Positions 1 to 10,541 of a DNA stretch of 64,000 nt are shown in pieces. The stretch spans positions 5,483,001 to 5,547,000 of the forward strand of contig NC_051094.1 in assembly GCF_901709675.1 (NCBI RefSeq), given 5' to 3'. Below the pieces are notes generated by a model. The model was not told where the DNA came from, ran no database searches, and worked only from the letters and a program-made list of their open reading frames with translations. Position numbers and translations under genes: made by a program. Each line of letters begins with the position of its first letter. The stretch's first letter is position 1. Origin of the DNA: Syngnathus acus (lineage: Eukaryota > Chordata > Actinopteri > Syngnathiformes > Syngnathidae).

Positions 1-587
1 ATGGGAAAGAACCGACTCCACATTTAATGGACCGATGGTCGGGCTCAAGACCAGCTTCAGACTTGCCCAACACCAGAACTACAGAGACCACACAGGGATG
101 AGGTGAGACTCCGACCACGAAACCACAAACAATTGCAGATTGGGGCTGGTCATGGGCGCTCAGTTCAAGGACAAATAAAAAGTTTTCTAACATTTCACAA
201 TCATCCGGGACGCCAAAAAAACGGTTTCAATTGAACGCCCAATTGGCTTTAACGGACGACCACTTCTGCCTATTAGGCCGGGAAAAAAACAAAATGTAAA
301 AACACTTCACTTGCCCGACTGTCAAAAGAGAGGCTGCAGCCAAAATAAGCATTAGCTGCAAATAAGCCACTTTTTGAACTCCCCGAGCGCCTTGTTATCC
401 TCCACTGGGAGAGCGGCTGACGTCCACCGGCCGGCCCGCTGCCTGGCTGCTGCTGTTGTTTCAAACGACAAGTCGCACGCGTGTGCATAGCATCCAAATT
501 GTTGTCATAATGCTGCCCCCCCTCCTCCTCAAAAGAAAGGATCCCTGCTATCAAGGAGCACGGTGTTAATTTATGGGTGCGACTCAC

Positions 588-3500
588 TTGGGGTGCGTGA
601 TGGGCACCTCCAGGACCAGGTCTTCGGGTAGTTCAAAGAGTTCGGGGTCGTTGCCGTTGGCCTGCAGCAGGAGAGGCAACACGTCGAAGCGACCCTTGGG
701 TGCATTCCAGCCCAGCTGCATGCAAATCTGACCAGGGGGAGTGGGGTGGGTGGGGTGGGGGGGGACAGAACACGTCACTTACTGCTGGCTCGCCACCAAG
801 CATCTTGGAATACATCAAATCAACTCAATCTCCGAAAAAGGGAACAAAAGAAGATAAAAAAGGAGAGCTCTTGATAAAAAAAAAAAAAACAAAAAAAAAA
901 AAAAAGTGAAACTATATTTGACATTTATAAAACTACGCAAACAAGCAAGATTCAAAAGCAAAAATGTCCTTTGTTTTTGTCAATTTCTTGCACGATTATG
1001 CCAAGTGTAATCATTTCAATATTACTGTTTGGTCGGACAAGAGAAGAAAGGTCGGTGCTTTGACAATTGTAATTTATCACACAATGCTAAGGAGCAATTA
1101 ATATTCCGACCACAAAAAACTAATTAGCCCTAATTTAAAATAAAAAGTCACAATACGTGCAACACGATTGTAACGCTGCTCTCCACCAAGGTTTTTTACA
1201 ATTCATATACGTGTGTGGGACGCGCACGTGCGCACACGCACACACACGCACACACACACATACACACTTCTGTGAATTCCACGTTGGCGGGGTCTCCCAG
1301 GATGCTCCCGTCGGGCTGCTTGTAGCCAGCGTAGCGGATGAGCTGAGAGTTCCACACGCGGTAGTCGTGTTTTCCGTCCGTCCTTTGTGGAAAGATGGTA
1401 ATGGCCGACCTGTGACGTCAAAAAAAAAAAAAAAAAGTCACTCAGACAGGCTGCCCTTGTGCGCATGTGTTCAGGCAGCAGTTATTTGAAGCTTTGCGAT
1501 GCTCATTTCTGCTCGCTAGCATCAAGCTAGCAGATTTTGGTTATTGGCTGAAAGGTTTAAAGTTCAAATGTCCACTGTTGAATTTACTTTTGTTGAATTT
1601 GCTGTTGTTTTTGTCCATCTAGGCTAATTTCTGTTTGCCGGTCTATGGCTTTAGTATAATAGTTAGCATTAAGCTCGTGGATTTTCTCACGTGAGAACAT
1701 TTTTGGATGTCTAACGTCTCTTGTTTTCTGTGTCGCTTGTTTCATTTTTGCTACTTCTGTTACTTTGTTACTTTCAGGCTAGCGTCAAGCTAGCAGAGCA
1801 GACGTTGGATTTTGGCCTTCAACTATTCAAGGAGGGATTCCCGCGTTGGCTAACAAGAGCGACGTCGTTGAGCCGAGATGGAGTGTCGAGTCGGTGACGG
1901 ACGAGGGCCGGGCAGATATTTGCTGGGCTTTCTTGTGTTTGTCTTGCTTACCTGAGGTTGCCCTTGTTGGTGGCGTACTTGATGTGGTTACAAATATAGT
2001 TGTACATTCCATGAGCTGTTGTGCAGTCCCTTGCGTCAAAAACCTGCCGTCAAACAAAAGGGGGGGGGGAGCTATCTTCAACAACTGGGAAAAAACAACA
2101 AAGCGACAGTGTACGTCGGATGAGAAAGATGAACTTGAGCACCTTTGGATGCCAGCGATTTAGCTTCCTAATTCCGAGGGCGGGCAACTTGGAAGGACAC
2201 CCGCCCACTGAGGAAGGCATGGCCAAAAGTTTGGAAGCTAAAGGCCACTCACCTGCAGTTTGGACCACTGGATCCTGCCCACGCAACGGGCGGCGTTCCT
2301 CCAGGCGTGCTTGGCTCCGTAGATGAGCTCCGTATCTTTGAGCTGGTACGTCCCCGAGGCCTCGATCTCCTTGGTCACCTCCTCCAACCGGTCCGCGTGA
2401 GCCTTGGAACTGTACCTGCGTGCAAAGCCGAAAAGAGCGGCCTCAAAAGCGGCACGGCTATTTCATCGAAACAATCGGCTGATCATCCATCAAGGGCGGA
2501 CGGGAAACAAAAGAGAGCAATTTGTTTGTGGTTTGAAAGCCTCTCCCATCAGTGACAACACCCAACTTGATTTGATTAAAAAGACCAACAAAAGTGAATC
2601 GGGGAAACTTGCAAATGACTTGTGGCCAGAGCGGCACGGACTTACTCGTCTTTGCCCTTGGAGGACCTAAAAAGTCAACGAGACAGTCAACAAAACATTC
2701 CTTCATGAAAACCGTTGGTCTTGCATTCACACTGCTGCCAAATTGGGATCGGATCAGCTAGATTCAACCATGATGTCAATGATGACGCAAAATGCCTTTG
2801 CTTGCCAATCTGCCCCAACGGCGCCGTTTGTGCCTACAACAAGGGACTGTGACGCCAAAAGGCCAGCCAGCACAGACCACCAGCGGGGCGGCGCCGGCAG
2901 CTAGTGGACTAGATCGGAAGAGCCAGACCTCGGCCCACGAGCCAGCGGGCCGAACGCGGCGGGCCGCTCCGTCGCTACCTTTGAGCGGCCGGAAAGCCAA
3001 GCGGCAGTCAACCAAAAGGAGTCACCGCCTCCTTTCTTCTGAGCCAAGTCTTTCTTCTTGATCCATTTTCCTAGCGCGCGCGCGGGCGGGCGGGCTGCGA
3101 CTTGCCTTTTGATGGAGGTGTAGTACTGGTCGATGAAGTCTGTGGCCAGGGTGATGAGCTCCTCTCTGGGCCGCACTTCTTCCGGCTTGCGAGCGTGCAG
3201 GTTAGGCGTCATGATGGAGCCCTGGCACACGTTCTCACCGCAAGTGGGCATCTAAAAAACAAGGGCAAAAAGCAGCCGAAGTCAACGGCCTGTCATCCCC
3301 AAAGCCACGGCAATTCCCATCGACAACCAGAAGCCAGATTTTGTGCTAATGAATGCAAACGAACCCAATTTCTTGGCGCAGAGTGAGACTGGCGGAACTT
3401 CTTCTCTAATCCAGTCAAAGGATTTTTCTATCCCCATAATGAAGCCCATCGAGCCCAACACGCCGAGGGACAGACTAATACCTTGTCGCGCCATGGGAAA

Positions 3501-6500
3501 TCCGGCCGAGACGAGGAAGAGGAGGAAACCATGCAGAGAGAAGCGTTGCGGCACTCCGATGATTTCAACGTCACCCATCTTCGAGGCTCGTCACGCCGAA
3601 TCGCGACGCTCCCGTGTCATTTCGCGCTTCCGAGGCGGCGGTCAAAATAAACGCCACGAGAGAGCGAGGCTAAATGGCCTTAAGTGTGAACGCACTCGCC
3701 TTTTGCAAAGCTGCACAACACAGGACAAAAATGTTCACTCCTTTTTATCAGGAGCCTTTCAGCCAAAACCACCGTTCGATCGGTCATGGCCGCACATTTG
3801 GCGGCCACGGTTGAGTGTTTCACACGCTCTTTCGTGACCTCGTCTTGCGTGCGTGCGCATCGACGGGATTTGCGGCTGGCCTTTATGTTGTACGTCGTGC
3901 GCACATGCGAGTGTTTCTTGTGCATGTTTGGGGGTCCATAGTTCGGCTGCATCTTCTGCTTGATCCTTGGCCACGAAGGCAGAAAAAGCGCACACGTAGT
4001 CTGTCGGAGTGCCTCAACTTCCGCTGCCACATATTTGACCGGGCGGGGCGAGCTTCCCCATGCAACTTTTTTCTTCTCCTGTGCTCAAAAGCTGAGCTGA
4101 TCTCAAATCCAAAGGGACGCAGCGGCGCCATCGACAGAGATGTTTTTGTCACTACGGCTGTTGACAAAATGCAATTTCACGAACGAGCCGGGCCCCCCCG
4201 GGCAAGTTGAAAAAAAACACCTCGACCAATATCGTTGCCGGCGGCTGCATTGCGGTGATGTCGAGAAAGTTGAAGGCGGAGACAGGGGAAAACCGGCGGC
4301 TAAAAATAAGAGGATCTGCGGCATTACAGGCGGAAGGGAGATTAGCGCGGGGCGAGCGAGGAGCGCGCAAGGGATGACGGTGGCATGAAACAGATGAGAA
4401 AAGGGATAAGCGCTCCTCCAAAATAAAAGCAAAATGAGGCCTGAGCCTTTCGCAGGCCGAAGACGCTCGCGGATCAAGTGCGCTACGCGAAGAATGCGGC
4501 TCGTTCGCCACTTGTCATTGCATTAGCCTGTCGCGCAGCAGCTCCATACGGCGACTTCCCGGTTGCCTGGCAACTGCCGCCAACTGTCAATAGTCGAGCT
4601 CGTCGCCACTCTCCCTCCCGCTGCTGAAAAGCGCTCACGACGCTTTCGCAAAGTTTGCGCTACGAGTGAGTCTCAAAGCAGATTTTCCTTGCAATGCAGC
4701 GGCTCTATGCCTGTCGCTTTCTGTCACCGGTCCAGTGCCCTCGCCACTTCCTCCTGGCTGAGACCCCGCTTGAATCTCCTCGGGGCAGCTTTGTGTACGC
4801 TTACGTTTGTGTCATCCGTTGTGGTATAAATGATTACTTTGACCATCCCGTTAAATCAGCACCATCGTAAGTGCGGATGGAAGGGCGTTGCTGCACGTGT
4901 GTGCGCTTTGGGCCTCCGTCTCGGGTGCATGCATGCGTGAAAGCGAGTGAGCGAGCGAGGGCCTCACCTTGCTGGCGCCCTGATGGAGCGTGTCGTTCAA
5001 GATGCTTCCACTCTCCCAGTTCTTGATCTTGAGGAAGCGTGGGCACTTGGAGGGGCTTCCGTTGTGCAGCGTCTTGCCCTGGCCGGGCCCCTGGAAGCAG
5101 ACATCCTGATCAATTCTGCTTTTAATGTCTACAGACAGCGAGGGCAGGGCTGCAGGCTCCTTTGAGGATGACGAGGCCCAAACTGGTGTCCAGTCTACTA
5201 CTCATGACGCCACTCGGTCAAATTTGGGTGCAATTCACCACTGTGCCAGTAAATGGCGCTGTGATGCCAAGACTGAAAACGTTTGCCTGCACTGTGTCAC
5301 GTTTGAGCGAATGAAACGCCAAGTGACGCAAATTGCTGCTGCGTGTTAACGCCACGCGCACACGCGCATGCACGCACGTGCAGATTAGGACACCATCGGC
5401 GTAATCCGGATTTAACTTTGCCGCGGCGGCAAAAGGTTGGTCGCCCGGAAGGATCGCAAAGGCCTTGCGCTGACGGCTGGATGGATTTCATTTCCTTTTT
5501 TCAGAGAATGCACAAATTTGCCAGCTCACTTTATCAAAGCAATTCACTTGCGCTTGGAGTGCAGAGTCTAAGAGCCAACATGCACCCTTAAAACTTAAAT
5601 ATGGGTTAAAAATGGGACCGGCCAGGAAGTTGGGTGTACCTGCTCGGCCTTGATGTCGTGCAGCATCACCGGCATGTTGTCTCGTCTTCTGTTGTTTTCA
5701 GATGAAAGCTGTGGCGGAGTTGCGTTTCCCACGCTGATATCACTGCAACAGGCGCCAAGGGGCAGGGTGGGGAAGAGAACACACAAAAAACATTTCTGGG
5801 TAAACATGACTTCATCACAAGCTTTTGATCGATGGATTTGTTCCCTTGCATCCATTGTGTACGCATTTTACACGACAATCGAGTTTTCAGCAAAACGCCC
5901 TAGAGAGACTTTCCCGTTGTCCAGCCAAAGCCGTCTATGGGCTGAGTTTTGGAAAATCTTCCGAGGGTTGTTCCCTGCGCAAGTTCCAGCTAACATGGCC
6001 GCCTGCCTTGCTGTGCGTCCTCAGGCTTGGCTTCTTCACACAGAGAAGAAGGCAACAATGGGCCAGACTTGGCGCTTACCAGAAGAGCTGCAAAGCAGCG
6101 AGCGTTTCTGGCAGTCTCGGTCGTCTCCTCAGTGGTGTCTCTCACGCGCCTCTTAAATAGTGTCCCGGAGCCAAACGAGGTGTGGTCTGTCTGTGCGAGA
6201 GTGGATGCGCTGGCTTCCAGCATTTAACTGGCTGCTGATGATCTCAGGAGTGGTGTGACATTCAAAGTCCGTCAACCAAACTGGTTCTTCAAAGCTTCAC
6301 ACAATCGTGGCTTACCCCGCCCGCACCACCGCTGTAATCAAGTCCAATGTTTTTTTCGACCAGGCTGCATGATAGAAATGTCCCGCGATTTTAATCGCAT
6401 CCTCCGGATCGTTGAGAAGGAGCGGCAGATGTGTGAGCGAGGGATGGCGAGTGGGCGGCCCAAAACACAACATCAAAGTGTTCCCCAATGTTAGCTGGAG

Positions 6501-9500
6501 TAGCTCCCATTATGTCACAAGCAAGAATGTCACCCAACACCCGGCCGGCTCAGCCCCAAGCTTTCCCGAGGTGGGAGCCCTCTGTGAGCCCACCGCGCTT
6601 TGCATTCTTGCACAAATGACGCGCTTAGGCGCCCACTGCGAGACACGCAACATTCCTCGCTCCGTCAGTTGGCCGCTCTCAAGCGTGGCTGGGACACAAT
6701 TTGGATTAGATGTGTCATTGTGAGCTGGCATTTCAGTTTGTGCCAACTTCCTCTTCGGAGCAAAGAGTGGCATGTGGTCGAGCCACCCCGGCCGGAATGC
6801 AGCCAGCCGTTGGGCCGAATCGACGCGGCAGCTCTGCGCATTCACCCTCAACGCATCGAGTTGGACCATGTGAGCGTTCCAATTGTTGCACTGCTTTTTG
6901 CACAGTTCCTAAACAAGGAGCAAAATTCACAACAGATGTGCACATTTGGGGCAGGCCTGAACACCTCCAAGGAAGTCAGTCCACTGCCATGCTGTTCTGC
7001 GACTCTTCTGGTTTCTCAATTGTTACGCGTTGAAACGATAAGGGACCGATTATGCTAAGCGCCGCCAATATTGGCTGTGGCTCAGGCAGTAGAGTGGGTC
7101 ATTTAGTAACCGGAGGGTTGGCGGTTCGATCCCAGCTCTGTCACATGTCGTTGTGTCCTTGGGCAAGACGCTTCACACGCCTTGCCTCCAGGTTGCCATT
7201 GTAAATGAGAAAGTGTTCTCAATTGGCTTACCTGGTAAAACACTAAATAAATAAATAAAAAGAATTTCACTTTCGGCAGAAAAAAGGTTTGTCCCCAACC
7301 GTCCCGGGTGACAGCGTGGCGCTTTTCCTTTTTGTTTCTTCATGGGGCTGGTCAAAGCACTGTGTGGACTGACACACGTTCACAAGGAAACAAGTGCAGG
7401 CCTGCCGCACCTTTTCACGTTTGGTTGGCCCGACGAGACACGGGAAGGATCAAATACAGCAGTATGTAACTAAAAAGGGCGAGTCTGTGGTTTTGCTGGG
7501 AAAACACAAAGCTGGCAAAAAGGCTTGCGTGCCGAGTCAAAGTAGGCCCTGGTTGAGGCCTTTGTGCAAACGGCGCACTCGGCACAGGCCGGACAGCAGA
7601 TACCGTCCAGAGCGGGATGTCTCTCTCGCACAAGCGCCAAACCATGACAAGGCCATACAAAAGGGAATTTACGAGCCAAGAGCAAGCTCTGGTGGGGGCG
7701 GGTCAGTGACGCTGTAGACCTTGATTTTTGAGCAGCAAAAGCAATTGTCATTTGTGCAGCCCAAACCTCCCCACGCTGAAGGTGTGGAACCATGACATTT
7801 GTAACTGGAATTCCATGCTTGACACAAGGAGAGAATATTCAAAACATTTGAAGGTGCAATTTGCGACGCAAAGGCGCAAGAATTTGGGCCGCTCGGAATT
7901 AGGCGTTAAGTAGTCCTTAGCGCTGGCTGGCTGCTTGTGCAATAATTAGCAGGGGAGTGGAGCCTCAGCATTTCGAGTTGCCGCGTGCTGGCCGTCACTG
8001 AAACGCAACCAGAGTTGAAGTGGTGTGCTTGGTCACGCTGCGTGCTCGTTGAGCTGCCGAAAGCAAACAGACCAAGCTATTGCGAAACACAAAACGGGTT
8101 AGCCCTCATTTCCGTGCATTTGCGTGACAAGGTAGTCTTCCGTGAAGATGCTTGATCTGGATGCTGTCCAATTCCTTTTGGGAGTGTTTCGCGAGCTTGT
8201 CAATAAAAACAGAAAGACTTTGCAAGAAAAACAGAAAGATCGGGCACGGCCGTCCGACACTCGGCGCGCCTCTGAAAAGGCTGGATTGATTGAAAAGCTT
8301 TGAATGGCCGGCACGCTGCCATAATGTTTGTGGTCGATGCATTGATCATTACGCAGTCCTAACGGCCCTCTGAGACAAAAGCAAGCATATTTCTCCTTCA
8401 AATTTTTCATCCGCCTTCCGCATTGTGTCAGTGCTGAAAAACTCAGCACAGCCAAGTGGCGTTTTCAAGACATCTTGTACTTGACGTGTCGGGAGCCTCC
8501 TTCCATGTTTCTGCAGCAACTTCGAGCATTCCGACTTCAAATGGGTCAGCTCGGTCAGGACATCTTGGCAACGACGGCTGCATGTCCAACATTCGCCCCA
8601 GAAGAGATCAACCACCTCCTTCCGCATTTTGGCGCGGATGCAAAACACTCCGACGTCACCCCCTTGGGCTCATTCGGGCATTGGCGGTGCTAGGGGGGGG
8701 ACCGCCAGGGCATTTGCCACCCCCCTCGCCGTGGTGGCGAGCCAGTCAATCAATCAATCAATCAACTTTTGGGTATTTTCCAGAAAATTCTTTCCACATT
8801 TCTGGAGGGAACGTGTCGTGAATGACGAGCAGCGTTTTCAGAAGAATTGAAGTGATTGTTACAAAAAAAATGGTGGACCCCCTGAGATAGCCTTGGCCAC
8901 CCAGCTGGTGCAAGGATCAAAGTCTAGCTCCGCTACAGCATTTGGGGCATCGACACGCGTATTAGTCACCTTCAGAAAATTGTCCTCAACAAATTCAGGA
9001 CCACCACAGGCGTCGACTGCATGGAGCTTCTCCACCCGCAACTTTCTGTCTTACTTGTCTTGAAAGATTTTGAGCAAAAGCCGGACTTACCAGGCCACTT
9101 GAATGGCAGCGTCCCTGCGCCCGGCGTTCCTCTGGCCCTCGCCGTTCAGCTCCTTCTTGGAACTGCGGATGAGGCGCAGCACGGGCTCAATCTCCTTCAG
9201 CAGCTCGTTGTTTTCCTCCAGCCCGTTGCAGAAGAGCCCACCGCCGCCCCGGCCCCCCTCCCTCGTCAGCAGCGGGTCCTGGGCCGCCAGGAGCGTGATG
9301 GATGGCGATGAGAGGTTCTCAATGGCCCTCAGCTGGGGCGAGCAATTCTTGTAGGATTTGGAGGGCGGGACTGCAGGGCGGGTGACCCGCACGGTGCGGG
9401 GGCGCCCGTCGCCCGACAGGGTGGTCTCCAGGTGGGTGGTGAAGCCCTGGGGCCCACGCAGGATGAGCACGGCGTGGCTCTCGGGCGACACGTTCTTCAG

Positions 9501-9749
9501 CGTCTCCAGGGCCCGCTCGTAGCTCAGCTCCACCAGGGGCTTGTTGTTGACGGCCAGCACGATGTCGCCCACCTGCACCAGGCCGCACTCCTCGGCCGCA
9601 CCGCCCCGGATCAGGTCCGACACGATGACGGGCGGTTTGGAGACCCTCTGCTTGACCAGGAAACCCAGGCCGCCCACTTTCCTCTTGAAGAGGCGCACCG
9701 AGATGATGTTGGGCTGCAGCTGGCACACGCTGGCCTCCCACTCCTGCAT
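588..9749 (-). CDS. nos1: neuronal nitric oxide synthase, 5' part of the gene (partial, continues past the left edge)
   Basis: Makes NO and citrulline from arginine, NADPH and O2. Coding exons in transcript order: 9749-9091, 5742-5640, 5090-4968, 3251-3106, 2415-2253, 2043-1952, 1409-1268, 727-588. All phases agree and give about 522 codons. The first exon holds an N-terminal PDZ domain (GLGF carboxylate loop), which separates nos1 from nos2 and nos3. The 3251-3106 exon has the C-x4-C zinc pair of the dimer interface. The 2415-2253 exon has the heme-ligand cysteine in [10 protein letters not shown]. The last visible exon ([20 protein letters not shown]) is almost identical to the vertebrate oxygenase core. 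The chosen ATG at 9749 begins MQEWEAS; the exon runs back to an acceptor at 9814-9815, so an upstream 5'-UTR exon is expected but was not located. The rest of the oxygenase, the calmodulin site and the reductase lie beyond position 1. A candidate extra microexon is listed separately. Confidence 0.95.
1218..1267 (+). repeat. (CA)n-type microsatellite abutting a nos1 splice donor
   Basis: An imperfect (CA)n run with a few g and t interruptions. On the nos1 strand it is (GT)n and starts at the first intron base after the exon ending at 1268, so the donor GT belongs to the repeat. Confidence 0.85.
2646..2666 (-). CDS. nos1: candidate 21-nt in-frame cassette microexon of nos1
   Basis: This lies in the intron between the SIKR exon (ends 3106) and the YSSKAHAD exon (starts 2415). 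On the minus strand a pyrimidine-rich tract ending in ttttag precedes the 21 bases, and a perfect GTAAGT donor follows. The flanking junction is phase 2 and 21 is a multiple of three, so inclusion keeps the frame and would insert SSKGKDE between KR and YSSK. The known mammalian proteins have no insert here as far as I recall. Inclusion is inferred; only the splice sites and frame are seen. It may instead be a cryptic site pair. Confidence 0.45.
7074..7261 (+). repeat. tRNA-derived SINE in a nos1 intron
   Basis: The element has an A-box-like stretch (tggctcaggcagtagag), then a perfect B box (ggttcgatccc) about 40 bases on. A body follows, and the 3' end is an (AAAT)n-type tail at about 7243-7260. 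This is the layout of a pol III SINE with a tRNA-related head. It is antisense to nos1. Confidence 0.75.
8349..8648 (-). other. unassigned 99-codon reading frame inside a nos1 intron
   Basis: An open frame lies in the intron between the PDZ exon and exon 5742-5640. Its translation has mixed composition with heptad-like Leu, Val and Ile spacing around [17 protein letters not shown], rather than the low-complexity look of most intronic frames here. I do not recognise the family, and no initiator context or splice sites stand out. It may be a decayed retrogene or transposon fragment, or a chance frame. Confidence 0.15.
8744..8767 (+). repeat. short (TCAA)n microsatellite
   Basis: About five perfect copies of tcaa in the nos1 intron downstream of the PDZ exon on the minus strand. 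Confidence 0.8.
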
Positions 9750-10442
9750 GGCGTTCGCGTCTGCGTTGGCGTGCGCGGGAACCTTCGTGCTCGCCTCCGT
9801 CCCTGACGAGTCGCTACAGAGCAAAAAGGACAAAAGACATTGGATTCACTGCCCAGGGAACCGGCGCCTTTCTTTCTTCCAATGTCCGTGAAGGCACCGA
9901 TGCCAATTGAACGACCGACGTGTACTTCGAGGACCGGTTGGCTCCGTTTCACCGAACGTTTGTCAATTTGATTTCAATGAGTTGTTGGAATGCTCAGGAG
10001 CTCTGGAAAAAAACAGAAACTCGCTTTTGTGAGATTGCTTACCCCCCCCCCCGCTGGCTCCTTGCTCCGTTTAATCACCAGGGGATGGGGACCAAGCCCC
10101 GCTTCAAGAGCAAGAATCTGCCAGCCTTTGCTGGAAATCTCGATTTGTAAATTGTAGAATCGTTGAACAAACAATTATCGAGCTCAAGGGTGTCAAACCC
10201 GTTTTTGTTGCTCAGAGGCCCGTCGACTGAAAAACCCAACTGATAACATCACAGAAGCAGAAATAAAATAATATCAATGGGTAGCCCTATAAATTGTTTG
10301 TTCAACTATTTTTCCATTTCATTCAAAGCGGGATCCCCCAAAAAATCTCATCCCAGTATTGTTTAGAGTGAAGACAGAAGGCAAGAAACGTGACGTCGAC
10401 GCAGGTGATTTGCCTCGGGGGGGCCACGGAAAATGATGTCTG

Positions 10443-10541
10443 GCCTCGGGGCCTTGAGTTTGACACCTGAGGGCTTCTGATTTCTTAACAACCACGCGTT
10501 TGCCTCGGGGCCTTGAGTTTGACACCTGTGGGCTTCTGATT
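10443..10541 (+). repeat. 59-bp-spaced direct repeat, two copies
   Basis: A roughly 40-bp unit starting gcctcggggccttgagtttg occurs at 10443 and again at 10502 with one or two mismatches. A diverged relative lies near 14495-14565. Confidence 0.75.

Noticed and set aside
1413-1420. Perfect CRE palindrome TGACGTCA
   Set aside because: Several others occur in the window (near 28397, 48605, 59058); here it is beside a splice acceptor and nothing points to promoter activity.
3343-3837. 164-codon plus-strand frame
   Set aside because: It overlaps nos1 intron sequence, has no domain-like composition and no splice or start context.
7110-7131. Possible tRNA gene from the B box
   Set aside because: The spacing and body match a SINE; no cloverleaf or acceptor stem is visible.
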